Below, one piece after another: positions 13,516-26,080 of a DNA stretch of 64,000 nt. Every line of letters begins with the position of its first letter. Within the stretch, counting starts at the first letter, position 1. The notes under the pieces were generated by a model that saw only the letters and a list, made by a program, of their open reading frames with translations, made no database searches and was not told where the DNA came from. The position numbers and the translations under genes are program-made. The DNA comes from Saccoglossus kowalevskii (lineage: Eukaryota > Hemichordata > Enteropneusta > Harrimaniidae): positions 302,705-366,704 of the forward strand of contig NW_003130861.1 of assembly GCF_000003605.2 (NCBI RefSeq), written 5' to 3'.

Positions 13516-13547
13516 TGGATGTCAGATTGACCACATCTGACATCCAT
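13515..13547. repeat. perfect 12-bp palindrome with 9-nt loop
   Basis: ATGGATGTCAGA (13515-13526) and its exact reverse complement TCTGACATCCAT (13536-13547) surround TTGACCACA. It lies between the end of the duplicated block and the 3' tail of the first capsid fossil. Confidence 0.85.
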
Positions 13548-13559
13548 GGCCGCAGTGGT

Positions 13560-14305
13560 CACTACCAATAATGCATTGCGGCATGTTTATCCATGATGCA
13601 AAACTTCAATTTTTTGTATTTTTTTTATTCAATTCAACTTAATCTTAATAATAAAGAATAAAAAAATTCGATGAACATTGAAAATGAATATATACATATC
13701 TTAATAATTTCCGACTTGTCTATGGTAATCTGGTTAATCGTAATTTGTGTTTGTTGCATTTGTGAAATCCAGTCTCTCCAAATCGTATGATCTGGTGGGT
13801 GCTCTTGTAATACTACTACCTCTATGTGCTTCATTTTCATATGTTGTATTTCTGTAAAACATATTGTTATAACGTAGTGGTGCCCCTGTTTCGTGTGTTG
13901 CTGTGAATATGTCAATATGCAGTAATGGTTGCAGCCTGTTGGTATGTATTAAATTGTGGTTCATCCATCCGAGTTGAGTTGGCATATTTCTTTGGTGTCA
14001 TCCATATATCTGGTGGTTTATTACAGTTGAATTGATAGTGTCTAGTGCTGTCTGGATGTGTCATTCCGGTTGTTACAAGATTCCGTCTATCTCCCTAAAT
14101 CAAGCCCTGGTCAATCTATTATTGAACAATATGTGTGCCATGGTAGTGATAAATTGAATACTGGTTCTAGTATGGTTCTATGTACAATGGATTTTATCTT
14201 CCTTGTGTGCGTTAGGATTATCTGGATCTTCATCTTTTTGGTATGGTGCTGCTTGTGGTTCACTCCTATCCGGCATGTCATTTACTGCCTACCATGGTGA
14301 TGGTT
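13560..14305 (-). pseudogene. densovirus-like capsid (VP) fossil, copy 1, C-terminal half
   Basis: Minus-strand frames carry VFNLSLPWHTYC, GMTHPDSTRH, NKPPDIWMTPKKYANST, NMFYRNTTYENE and ITRAPTRSYDLERLDF, each matching the longer copy at 18668-20316. The N-terminal phospholipase part is absent. The copy is broken in several places and clearly old. The non-coding tail after the gene ends with GCAATGCATTATTGG, shared with the other two copies. Family assignment rests on copy 2, which retains the PLA2 motif. Confidence 0.7.
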
Positions 14306-15984
14306 TTACACTTGGGTAGAAAACAGTAATAAAAATATCCAAATGTGTGGTTTGTAAAAACCCAACCAAATAAATGATTTAATCTCAATATGTTGCAATT
14401 ATTTGTTACATTGTAACGATTAACAATAAAATTGACGCTCAGTTTTCATACAATGAAGCATTATATCGATAATTTTTGTTTTCAGTAAATAATGTTCAAC
14501 TCAGTAGGTCACTAGCAGATCATTGACCGTCCTCGATTACTGTCGGACGCAACAAAAGCATTCTCTTTACATTTTCAAACTGAAAGCGAGATCGCACACG
14601 TATTTAACGGTAGTGAGGGGAGGGGCGCCCTCTCTGAACGGTTCCCTTCTCGGAGGGAGTGTAGTGTCCCAGCAATTTAGACTGGGGATGGCTGGTTACT
14701 TCCGGTAAAGTTAGGGTATGCCTTTGTTATGTGGAGAGTAAATATCCGGTATGGGATTAGGGGAATCACCACCACGTGGAAATAATTCTGACTGACCTCG
14801 CATTCGTTTTTGAATTCTGTGGGAACGTTTCTTCTTTCCAACAGAATTCAAAATGCACTCGTATACAGACAGATTCTCAATGATGGAACGGGAAGTAAGT
14901 GAGACGGTGTTTTTTGGACGTAGCTCCGTCTTTGAGAATACAATATGATTAATCAAATCTACTATGTTACTTGCTTTTGTTCATTTAAATAAACATACTA
15001 TATATTTTTTTTTCCACGAACCATTCTTTATCGCCTGAATTCTAGTTACCTGTATATGAGAGAGAGATAAGCATTATTGCAACGAACAACTACCAGAACA
15101 AATTTTTGATCGAGTTATACAAGCAGCCTGCAGCAGCCGACTGAGATAGCTCTGCTGTTAGCAATGTACATATAAATTAAAGAACTTAAGATATCATTGG
15201 AAAATGAACAATATGTATAGTATTAAAGCAATCGGACTTGCTGTTTTCAGCAAGATTTCGAAAATATCACTTTTCACCAAAACTATTCATCAAAAATAGA
15301 GAATCAAAGATATCATCACGAGATGAACAAATAATCTAAGACACTAACTATCAAAGAATTCAGGCTTGTAGTTTTCAAGAAGAAGTGGGAAAATATGATA
15401 AGCTCGGCTCAACTAAGTCGACAACGGAGCTAAAATACTCACATCAATTAACCTTCTTTTACCTCCCAATTACCTGTAAGTGTGAGAGAGAAAAATAAAC
15501 ATTAATGCAACGAATAGCTATTTGTGATCGAGAGTAACGGTAGCTACTAACTTACATCAATTAACATCAGTCACCCCGGGCTTCAGATACGGGTAATAAT
15601 AACGCAAGATGGCTGTTAAATAATAAAAAGTTAACATTATTTTGATTGATTGAATGAACGAACGAACGAGCAGCTCACCTTCTTCTGACAGGCCAACTGT
15701 TACCGGCATCTTCATACAGTTCCGGCTGGGAATAGCGTTATTCTGTCAATGGATAGACATACAATTCGATTTCTAGACACTTCGACCAAAATTGGACATC
15801 ACATTCAGTGAAACAAACACTGGTCTGCGAGCACTGGGAAAAGAGGCGTCTGAAATAGGTGGGTCGAGATGTCCTAATCTAAAACACCTTTTTAATTCAA
15901 ATGATTAATAAGACTCATATCTTTGGTGTTCAAAGGCCCATCTGATGAGAACGTAAACACCAAATGCGGACAGCTTGGATTTAC
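14306..15984. other. non-coding stretch with an imperfect direct repeat
   Basis: No gene recognised. A roughly 75-bp word (AATTACCTGTA.., GAGAGA.., ATTGCAACGAA..) occurs imperfectly at about 15045-15118 and again at about 15465-15540 in the same orientation. The minus-strand frame 14711-14956 has no family signature. Confidence 0.45.
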
Positions 15985-16691
15985 TGTCAGGGGGAAATTC
16001 TCTTTCTCTCGGGTTCTCCACACTTGTCAGGGGGGGAACTCGTCTCGTCTCTATCTCGTCCCCTTGAGGTACGGGATCGGGAAAGTCACTTTAACTTTAC
16101 AGTCAAATAAGGCACACACAACGAAATACGTTTCAGCTCTCGTCTTAGTCGATCTTTTGGAGCACTCTATAAGACACAGCGCCCTGGGAAAAAGTCCCCA
16201 AGACTCTCACAAGGCTGAACCAAGACTCGCCCAAGACTGGACTGCGTCAAGGCTCACCCCAAGACTCTCTCGGACTGCTCTCTCGACTTTCGACTGTNNN
16301 NNNNNNNNNNNNNNNNNNNNNNNNNNNNNNNNNNNNNNNNNNNNNNNGTCTGTCGTGGAGTATTCTTCAAGACCAACTCAAACTCTCTTTATTCATTTTC
16401 AAAACTCTAACCAATTACAAAGCAGTAAAAAGACTCTAAGGCGTAACCTTCAATCATAAAGCCAATCATACTAAGTACTGAATACGTCATATCTTTTGAT
16501 TAATCGTTCACTACATTAATAACTACGGATGTCAGAATAGCGACGGTATCTTGTAATTAGTTCCAAATCACTGAGCCAAGTTCCGTCCAAAACTTCAAAT
16601 AGGCCTAGACGATGACAGACATAACACAGCAATTCGCTAATAATCAGTTAATTAAGTCGGTCAACAGATACGCAAAAACAAATTCATGACA
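15985..16691 (-). mobile_element. solo LTR (fossil), minus orientation
   Basis: In minus orientation this begins TGTCATGAATTTG (16691) and ends with TGACA (15985): an LTR-style TGTCA...TGACA pair. It is an inverted relative of 20625-21241, aligning along its whole length at roughly 80 percent by eye. It contains a 50-base assembly gap (16298-16347). No internal retroelement genes adjoin either edge, so it is a solo LTR; the LTR-retrotransposon family is not identified. Flanking 4-mers (TTAC and CACC on the plus strand) do not match, suggesting age. Confidence 0.65.
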
Positions 16692-18496
16692 CACCATGTC
16701 GACTGCACGACTAGCTAGGCTAAAAGACGAAATGTGGCACTACATAAATCACGTGCCAGTCTAAACGATGATTGGTTATTTGTTGCACGTTTACCTTGCA
16801 TGACACGAATGTTCATTTGCATTAAATTAATATTCATGACAACTCGATTGAAATGCTTTTCGATAGTTCTAGGGGGATTGGCACGAGAGGGCGCCGTTCG
16901 ATCTGGATAGAACTTCACGCAGTCAGTCGTCCTTTTTACATACAGGCTTTAAAATTGTGTCTATCGTAAAACAAATCAGCTGGCACTGGAGCCTGAGTTC
17001 TACGCGTGCTTTTATTGTGTTCAAAAATGTTTCATTTCAAACTGCACATGCGCACACACAGTGCTTTCTCGAAATGCATACTAATTAGGTAACTTGTCAC
17101 TGATAAAAGATACTGAAAACATTTTGAGCAACTAGAGTGAAATATTAACGACAACATGTTATCCCTTTATTTTCTGCTCGCTTATTAAAAACACCGATCA
17201 AACACTGGCACATGAGTGAGTCGACATGGTGGTTTTAATGCTAAAGGTCGGGGATTAAATGAGTATTAACTATTATTAAATTCTAAGCGACACCAATCGT
17301 GTTCCACAACAAGTTGATATAGCGGGACTGGGTTCCGTCTGAACTCAGACTAGTACTATAGTTTGAGGTCCAGGGGTTCCCTCTTTTCAACAATATTAAT
17401 ATGGAGGAAGAGAAAAAAGAAACAAGGAAAATATTGATGTGTTTTGCCCAAAAAAACAACGATGTCAAAGCCACTTATATAAAATGCTAGCGTACGGACG
17501 GCGAGGCAAATTTGTTTACAATATTGTACCGGCTCTTAATATTTCAACATTGTAATGTATTGCTTTCATAATAATTAAGAAAACTCAAGTTATTTTTTTA
17601 CTATTGTTAGGGCGCTGACACGGGGTATTGGGTCTGTGAATATTTCAATATTAATGACCACCTCCCCCTTAGAAGACACGCATTGCTTTGTTCAAACTTA
17701 GTTGAATGAAAAAGCAGTGTTTTCAGCTCCTATCGGCACGTCGACTGCTTTCGCTGCATTCCAATACTTGAGTGTCTCACAACCCTACTGACTGTTATGT
17801 AAGAAAAGTTTTTCGTTCATAAGAACTATCCTTCAAGCAGTTATATATATATAACACTTACTATTCAAGGCACGTTTTCTCGTTTTTGCTTTTTTCACCA
17901 TGGCAAAAAAGAATGATATTTTGATGGTATTTTGTACGTCGAACTAGAAAAAGGTATTTTGACTTTGAATACATTAGCTCTCCATTAAAAATAATATGGA
18001 TTTGATACAATCAAAGGGAAAATTATACGACATGGGGGTTAATCATTCAAGCTTCAGATTCCAAAATTTGCTGTCGTTTTTAATGAACTGATATACTAAG
18101 TTGCCCGTTTTATACTTTCAGCGTAAATTGACGGGCAACTCAGAGTTTGTCGTTGTTTAACGTTCAACATACTTAGCGGAAATCACGCACCATGAACTTG
18201 AGCGCTACTGGTGAACCTGCTTCCGTGGCCTGGTTTAAAGACTCTGGTAATATATTTCAAACTAATCAGTTCATAATTTACTAGTTTATGGTCATCGTCC
18301 ATGCATCAGCTATATATTTTTTGTTGTGTGCAGATGTGTATAATGGACAGGTGTTGTATATGCTGTTTTGAACTAATACGCATTGATTCGATCGTGGCGG
18401 AGTGCTTGTTCGGCGACTGTAAATATACGTTACATATACATGCCAATATAACGACATATACTACTTTTTACATACGCATTCGTAGTGTCCCAACAC

Positions 18497-18534
<38 letters not shown>

Positions 18535-18660
18535 CTGTTATTGTGCCCTCGCACATGTCTAGTTACAATTCATTATACGTGTTTTGAGAATTTATATGAC
18601 GATTAAATAAGTGTTAACTTCATAATTGTTTAATTACTTTTACACGCACACACGAGGTAG
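16692..18660. other. non-coding stretch between solo LTR and capsid fossil
   Basis: No gene recognised, and no parvoviral NS1 helicase or nickase motif seen on either strand. It contains a TA dinucleotide run at about 18503-18534. Short frames such as minus 16715-16918 and 17283-17474 show no signature. Confidence 0.5.
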
Positions 18661-18667
18661 GTAACAA

Positions 18668-20316
18668 TGGTTAAATTTTCATTACCTGTATATAATTATT
18701 GTGGCCCAAGTGCTGACCTAAAAGAATACAAAAAGGCCAAAGTTAAAATAGATTAAATATGCAAAGAGCATGACATACAATATGGGAATCCAAGAATACC
18801 AACTGCTGAACATGGATATGTAACGCGTATCCTAGAGGAGAAAAAAAATGATAAAAATAACGAATTCCATGTTATGAATGAAACACTCTAAATACAAATA
18901 TAATACAAGTGCAAATACAATACACCAATACAACAGATAAATGTCGAAACAACAAACCAAGAACAAACAACAGGTGAAGAGCAAGAAGCGGAAACAACAA
19001 CGATGTCGCCAAGTAAAAGACAAAAAGAAGATGATGACAGAGAGAAAGAAATGCCAAACGCGACGAAAGAAGATGAAGGCTGCTCTGCAGTTGGCTTTAC
19101 GGGAATTGGGAAATATGAAATGCATATGTTCAATTCGAATGGACAGGGGATAGACCCAACGAACTAACGTTTGCAAATACTGTACCAATATATATATATA
19201 CCAATATACCAAGAAGTACTCACCAGTGACAGATCACAAACTCAAGTGTCGAAACTTGATAACATAAGACACCAAGTTGGTCATAGGTAGGCCACGATCA
19301 TCCAATGCAAAAACACGACGAAAAGCACTTATTTGTCTATGCATGCAGAGAGTTGAAGAATAATATAACAATTAACAAATATTACTCCATTGGCAGTAAC
19401 TGATATGACAAATCAAAAAACTATACTACACATACCAAGACCTGTACTGTTTATATTTGAGGACAAAATTGGAATAACACCACAATTCCAATGCCATGCA
19501 TTGAGAAATAAGAAAAAAACGATCTAATTGATGCACTAAAATTAAATTATCCAAGATTCGAAAACCTACCAGAGTGGAGAGAACATATGTAATACCGAGA
19601 GTGTAAAAATCGCTTATACTGGATTTGTCAGCTGAATATTCAGATTTGTAGTAATATCAAATCCTGAACGTCAAGCAGCATCATATCAAAATAATGAAGA
19701 TCATGACAATCCAAACTACCGACAAAGAGACAAAATAAATGACAGTATAAACAAATCAAAAGTACATGGAAGTATAGTTGAATCAGTATTTAATCTGTCA
19801 CTACTATGGCACACATACTGTCCATTAATATATTGGCCAGGACACGATTTGGCAAAAGACCAAGGAGACGGATGAAACATGGTAACATCAGGAATGGCAC
19901 ATCCAGACGGAACTAGACATCAATTTAAATGTGATAAACCACCACATATATGGATGACACCAAAGAAATGTGCTAATTCAGAAGAAAAATTGTATAAAAA
20001 GTGGACTATGGACATGCAAATTAGAACCACAATAAAATACATACCTCTCAGTGGCAAACCATACTGTGCACCCGAAGTCATAGGATTTGACACATCCAGT
20101 GCATCATCTAATATTGACATATTTTACAGAAACCCGACACTAGAAAACAAAACACAAGTTCGAAAAAGTATCACAAGAGAACCAATAACATCATATGGTA
20201 TCGGAGGATTGGATTTCTCAAGCATAGCCAAGAAAAACTACGAACAACCAGAGAACAGAAGTCGAAAATTATTAACACAAAGTTTTTTCAAGTTAATGTT
20301 CATCAGTTTTTGTTAA
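18668..20316 (+). pseudogene. densovirus-like capsid (VP) fossil, copy 2, nearly full length
   Basis: The frame starts MVKFSLPVYNYCGPSADLKE and soon has ICKEHDIQYGN: the YCGP calcium loop and the HD catalytic pair of the phospholipase A2 domain that opens parvovirus VP1. Downstream are a lysine/aspartate-rich stretch, GFTGIGKYEMHMFNSNG, VFNLSLLWHTYCPLIYWPGH, PHIWMTPKKCANSEEK, IDIFYRNPTLENKT and ITREPITSYGIGGLDFSSI, ending near 20316. The span (about 1.65 kb) fits one VP gene. It is broken many times (more than five) and cannot act. No NS gene was found beside it. AATAAA at 20327 and 20344 could be old poly(A) signals. Confidence 0.75.
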
Positions 20317-20377
20317 ACTTTGTTAAATAAAGCAGGAATTTGAATAAAGTTATATAAGAAAAATAGTTGATGAATGG

Positions 20378-20394
20378 CGCAATGCATTATGGGT
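20378..20394 (+). repeat. conserved post-VP tail word
   Basis: GCGCAATGCATTATGGG lies about 60 bp after the end of VP copy 2. The same word follows copy 1 (13565-13581, reverse strand) and copy 3 (23795-23809). Confidence 0.6.
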
Positions 20395-20624
20395 AACGCC
20401 TTGTCGCAATGCGTTGTGCGTATTGAAAAAAAGTCTAATAAAAAGTCACTGGAGCCATGGAGTGGCCACACGTTTGAGAACCAATGGAAGGCAATTATCC
20501 TAAATCGGCTGAAACCATCCTCCAACACTCTCGATTACCAATCCACAATGTTATATTAAAGCAGCTGCTTACGAAGCTCAACGGGTGGCCCACCATGCAA
20601 AGGTGTGGTGCGTTCTGTTGGTAT

Positions 20625-21241
20625 TGTCATGAATTTGTTTTCGCGTATCTGCTGATCGACTTATTTAGCTGATTACTAGTGAATGGCTGTGTTATATCTG
20701 TCATCATTTAGGCTCATGCGAGGTCCTGGACGGAACTCGACTCAGTGATTTGGAACTAATTACGATATAACCGTCCCTATCCGGACTACTATTTCTGACA
20801 GTTGGTATTCGCAGTTAGTAATATAGTGAACGATTAATCAAAAGATATGACGTGTCCAGTACTTAGTGTGATTGGCTGTGTGCAGGTCGAATGTGTGAAG
20901 GCCACGCCTTAGAGTCTTTATAATGCTTTGTAATTGGTTAAGGTTTTGAAAGTGAATAAAGTTGTTTTAGTTGGTCTTGGCGAGTACACCACGACAGACG
21001 TAGTCTAGGGACAGAGTCTTGGGTCAGCCTTGCTATAGTCTTGGGGACATTTCCCCAGGGCGCTTTGTCTTATAGAGTGTTCGACTGACCGACTAAAGAC
21101 GAGAGTTGAAACGTATTTTGTTGTGTGCGTCTATTTGACTGTTAGGTCCCGATCCCGTACCTCGAGCAGACGTGTATAGAGACAGAGACGAGATCTCCCC
21201 CTGACACGTGTGGAGAACCCCAGAAGAATTTCCCCGTGATA
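20625..21241 (+). mobile_element. solo LTR (fossil), plus orientation
   Basis: Begins TGTCATGAATTTG (20625) and ends GTGATA (21241); the related copy at 15985-16691 ends TGACA. It is flanked by GTAT on both sides (20621-20624 and 21242-21245), a possible 4-bp target-site duplication. Inside are a TATA-like TTTATAAT near 20918 and AATAAAG near 20955, in the order expected for an LTR promoter and poly(A) signal. No internal gag or pol follows, so it is solo. Confidence 0.65.
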
Positions 21242-21245
21242 GTAT

Positions 21246-22190
21246 CTCGGGACAATGATTAAAAAGTAAATGTTGAAGAATATCAAAAGCTGCTTTCTTT
21301 AAATGAAAGCGTCTCTTAAAACCATCAAGCGGAAATCGTGGAACAACGTTCTCCGCATAACCAAAAATGTTCACTCTCGTGTATCGCTGTTTAACGCCAC
21401 TAAATAATAACATTAACTTATCGTCGTCTTAATCATCGTAAAACTGATTAAACGAATACGTTTCTGTATCAAAAACTTGTTTGATGAAAGAATACGCACC
21501 GTTGCTGAGGGCCGCCATCATGAATAATCGTGATTATGCTAATCGTTGTTTTGTTTACAGCCTCGTTTTCAATATTTACGTCTTGATAATCGTTGAGAAT
21601 CATGATCGTGATTTTGCAATATCAAACGCGCCCAAGGTATTTTACACCGATGCGCAGAATGTTGTTCAATAACTTCATATGAGAGCTGCCAAATGGGTAC
21701 TAAAACATTGTACTACGCTATATGAAAGACCGGAGCTATAATGGCCCTTTCATCTATATTATTTATTCTCTCCCTAGAAATATTTCAAGTCACCCTGCAG
21801 CATAATAGTAATGTGCATGGAATTATGTTTGAACGTGAATGAAGTTTATTTCACTATGAACATATATACATATAATAATAAACAAATAAATGTGATATAT
21901 AAACAAATGAGTAAATAAAATTAAGTAAATAGGTATATATAATTTGAATTTTAAATATATATATATTTATATAAATTATCTATAGTGAATATCACAAAAA
22001 TAGTTCCCTAAAACTAGTCTAGTCCATGACCTTTTTTAAAGAATGAACTGAATAAAGAGTAAATAATACTATTAATAAGTTATATACAGGTACATAGTTG
22101 TACATTCATTTGAATAGATTCAAAGTCTTAAATTAACAAAAGAGATGAAAGAAAACAAACTGATTGAAGCATTTTTGTCAATTACTTGGA
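21246..22190. other. AT-rich non-coding stretch
   Basis: No gene recognised. 21840-22100 is very AT-rich with ATATAT runs. The plus frame 21481-21672 shows no signature. Confidence 0.5.
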
Positions 22191-22199
22191 GAAGTCAGA

Positions 22200-23100
22200 A
22201 GAGTAACAATAAACTTAGAGTTTAGTGTTATGTTTTTTGCGAAAACCAAATTGCGTGTTTGAAAGTATGTGATTTTTTCAAGGAAACTTATGAATTGTTT
22301 ATTCACAATCGATTCAAATATTTTGCTAAGGATTGGTAAGATTGAAATAGGGCGATAGTTACTGGCCTCTGCTGGAATACCTTTTTTGTGAATGGGTGCA
22401 ACTTTTAAGTCATCAGGAAAAACACATTGGCTTAACGAACAATTGATAATGTGAGCAATGGGTCGGGCACTAATGTTAGCTGAATGAATTGATGTTTTAG
22501 GGTGTATATCGTCATGTCCTGCTAATTTATTGGGATTAAGGGATTTGATTTGATTGAAAACTTCGGACTCGTATACTGGGTGGAAAAATGACGAGTTAAT
22601 TTGACTCCCGGTGAAATGATGTCGAAAGTCATCTGTGTTCGTTAAACTAGCAGCAAGGCTCGGGCCAATATCTGTGAAATATTCATTAAGTTCTTCACCG
22701 ATATCAGAAATTTTCGTTAATTCATGGGGGATGACTTTGTTTTTGTTTTATTTAGGATCTCATTAATAACCTGCCATGTTTTATTTGTGTTCCCGCGGGT
22801 GACAACAAATTTATTTGAGTAATAAGACGTTTTAACCGACTTTAGCAACTTAGTCAAGACGTTTCTATATTGTTTATATACGTGTGCATTTTGGAGAAGG
22901 GTTATTTTTCATTTTAATAAATGGGTTTTGACTTTAATAGTTCTTTAGTTTTCGAAGTTGTATTTGTAAATACCGTTTTTTTTTTGTCTAAAAACATGTT
23001 TACTTTTTTTTAAGGATACCAAAAATTGGATAATGATCACTAATGTCCTTTAGGATTGTGCCACTTACAATAAAGTGATTAGTAATATTTGTTATGGAAT
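22200..23100 (-). mobile_element. CR1/Jockey-like LINE fragment (end of endonuclease to start of RT)
   Basis: On the minus strand the endonuclease end reads ITNITNHFIVSG then ILKDISDHYPIFGILKK (23090-23015). It is followed by the linker YYSNKFVVTRGNTNKTWQVI (about 22820-22760), then SLNPNKLAGHDDIHPKT, APIHKKGIP and NYRPISILPILSKIFES (22360-22310). This order (SDH.P, YY..F....N..TW, NP.K..G.D.I, NYRPIS.LP) is typical of CR1, L2 and Jockey-group LINEs. The copy stops after RT motif 2a, lacks the catalytic FADD part and is frameshifted, so it is dead. Confidence 0.85.
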
Positions 23101-23289
23101 CGTTGTGCTGGATTGTTGAAAAATGCAAGTAGTAGTGCTGATTATCTGGGTGAAATTATAAGCATTGAGAAGGGTGAGATAGTAACAGGTGTTCAAGTCT
23201 CCTTGGCAAAAACAAATACTTGTTGTTGCACCAGAGTCCGCGGACTTCATCAGGAGACTGTGATAAGCACGTCTTTCTTCGGTGGTCGC

Positions 23290-23720
23290 TGAGTAAAATC
23301 AATCACATGGAAGACACCGATTCAAATGTAATAAACCAATAGATATATGGATGACATCCAACAAGTATGCCAATTCAGATGGTATCTTAAGTTAGCAAAT
23401 GATATGCAAATTACAACTATACTAGAATACATACCTACAACACAAATCAACACTGTATACCTAAAATAATCTCATTTTACACATTCCGCGAAACTAATCT
23501 ATTAAGTGCACCATTACGACATAATAACATCTTTTACAATAATCCTGCACTAGAAAACCAAGAGAATTAATTACAAGAGAACCAATAGGCTCATATAACA
23601 TAGGTAGATTGGACTACTCCAAAATCAATACGAAGAACTACAAAAAGCCAGATTATCAACGACGAACATTATTAATGATCCATTTTTACAATACAATGTA
23701 CATCGATTTTTGTTTAAGTT
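23290..23720 (+). pseudogene. densovirus-like capsid (VP) fossil, copy 3, C-terminal part
   Basis: Plus-strand pieces read RFKCNKPIDIWMTSNKYANS, then ITREPIGSYNIGRLDYSKI, then YQRRTLL and a YIDFC-like end, colinear with VP copy 2 (KCDKPPHIWMTPKKCANS, ITREPITSYGIGGLDFSSI, LMFISFC). Only the last third is left and it is broken several times. It abuts the CR1-like LINE fragment on its 5' side. The shared tail GCAATGCATTGTGGG follows at 23795. Confidence 0.7.
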
Positions 23721-23811
23721 GCGTCATAGATGGTTGCAGGAATGTTAACAGAATTCTTTAAAAAAAAGGAAAAAATGATTGAAGTCTGAGTAATGCAATG
23801 CATTGTGGGGC

Positions 23812-26080
23812 TAGTAACACGACTTCAATTATGGAGACTTGTCCACTATAACGATCATACTTTTTTTAATATGACAGCCAAACCCCTGGCTGTGTGACGC
23901 ATATCGTGCAAGGAATGCCGGGAGTTTGTTCGAGACTGACGATATAATAAATCATCTCAGTTATTACTTTAATAAATAATGATAAATGAAACTTATAGAC
24001 AATGTAGAAATGAGCTGGGCAATTTTTTTTTTCAATCAGCAGTTAGTTTGATAGTTCCTTGCGTGTAATACGTTCTACGCTGGTGCATCATTGGAAATTG
24101 TGAGGGCCCAGAATGATTTGTCTGAAATATCTCAAGCACTGTTTTAAATAGGGACATACACCTAGTGTAGTATTGAATCCATCGGACATGTGACTAACAT
24201 ATCAGATGACCATATATGGTCATATGCCCTTAATTAACATTGTGACGTAAAATACGGGGTGGGGGCCTTTCTGGGGCTACTCCGTATTCAGGAGCTGGGA
24301 GCTTATCTTCAATGCAGGTCTAATAATAAACATCTTTGCTAGCGTGCTATCTTGTAAGTCTCCTCCCTTTCAGCTCGTCCGCTGCTACGAAGGTGGGAAA
24401 CGTTTGATGAATGTATATCACCACAACTGAGGCGGTGCAGGGAAGGACATATACCAGTAACGAATACAATAAATCAAAACAACACGATATATAAGGTTTC
24501 CTTTACTTTAATAAATAAATAATAGGGTTGCTGGTCACTGGAACCATCAAGAAATGGGGATATACAGTAAATAAATAAAATTAGGGACCTGATCGATGCT
24601 GCATGGTTCATTCCACTCTCTGATGGACAGCAATGTACAATCTTCCATCGTATCTGGCATACTGTCGAAGCAGGTGCACTGCAATTTGAACTCGTGCTCT
24701 GTGTCCAGGGAGTATCGGCAACTGCACTGCTATCTGCTGCTACTGGTAGCACTGGTACAACGTTAACGGGAGTAGTTCAGGCAGTCAACTTCAGTGGTTC
24801 CTGTTGATCAGCAGGGATTACTGCACAGCACGTTTGCATATGTACCCCAGTATAAGGTACAGCTCATTGGAGGCAAGAATCAACATCACAGGATATAACA
24901 GTATCACGTCAGGTCACCTTCCTGAATAAAGGTTTTCACACATGTCTCAACGTAATACCACAACTAAATTATGGCCATGCAAGCAATAAAATGTATTCAA
25001 CGAAATGATTGGTTATCTCGAAATAACGAACCAATTAGTGTATAATGAATGCCAATTTTGGTATTGGAATAAACCACTCTATATTCAAGCTCTACCAATT
25101 TAAAGTAGAAGACTCGGGTCAATGATATCGTATCTATTTTTATTGCTAACAACGCTGGGCTCAGCACATTCCAAGATATTTCACAATCACCACACCACAG
25201 TCTGTGACATACCATTACAAGACGCATGTATATCAAATTCTGCTGACAACACAATCCAGTGACTGTATCAGCAGTCTAAAAATAAACATGTACAATGGGT
25301 TGTTACAAAGTATCCAAACGTGTGTACTTTTCATTCACACATCAAGGGCTCTGTTTTCTAAAAGTACTTTTCATGTCACAATATGCATAACTATGTAACA
25401 TTCTTACAGATAGGATCATGTAACAAGTACAGTAATGATGGTGTATAACCACAGAAATAACTCACAATTCTTTTGACCATATGTTCACATTACCTCATTA
25501 ATATGCATAAGTGTATTATCATAAGTGCTATTGTAGATAGGACAATGCAATATCGGAGCATTTGGCAAGAGATGTCCATATATGATCATGTGTCTCATTA
25601 ATTAACTGCATTCTCAGCAAATATCAGCAGTAAATGACAGTAGATAACACAAAAGTACGAGTGATTGCGGAGCATGCATCCATCTGATAATGAAAATTAC
25701 TAGGATTGTGGAGAAATTGATTATACTATGACTTGATTCTTTTTTATCTGCATGTTGAACATTGCCAGATTGCCGCCTGAATATCGTCTATATAGAGAGC
25801 CTGGTTGTCTGCTTTAACTACAATGACAACAAACAGAAAACAAAATTAGCAGTACTAGTATATCGAATACAGAGAGAGGTACATGCATGGCTAATTCAAA
25901 GAACTAGGCAAGATTCCACCATAAGCCTGTTTTCTTACAGCTATAATATCTTTGGAATTACTAGGTATGTTTGATATGTTGTCTGTGTAACTATATGAAT
26001 GCTGTAATAAAAGCGTATGTCTTTAACAACTATCGTTCTTGTGTAAGTGCGCCCTCTTGGGTATTCAGACTTGAACGTAT
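23812..26080. other. non-coding stretch 3' of gene A
   Basis: No gene recognised. It should include the 3' UTR of gene A, but no convincing nearby poly(A) signal was seen; an AATAAA on the minus strand near 25138-25143 is distant. Short frames at minus 24474-24752 and 24997-25254 and plus 25204-25398 show no signature. Confidence 0.45.

Noticed and set aside
14711-14956. 81-residue minus-strand ORF
   Set aside because: No motif, splice context or similarity within the window.
18832-19212. Hydrophobic minus-strand ORFs
   Set aside because: They are antisense to the lysine/glutamate-rich part of VP copy 2, which reads as hydrophobic residues in reverse.
19879-20316. Independent host gene of 145 residues
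   Set aside because: It is colinear with two other decayed copies and continues the PLA2-containing capsid fossil.
15985-21241. Long inverted arms as densovirus terminal repeats or as ends of a 5.3-kb DNA transposon
   Set aside because: The arms have LTR-type ends, internal TATA and AATAAA, and the right arm has its own GTAT duplication, so each is better explained as a separate solo LTR.
24474-24752. 92-residue minus-strand ORF
   Set aside because: No recognisable domain; composition is not distinctive.
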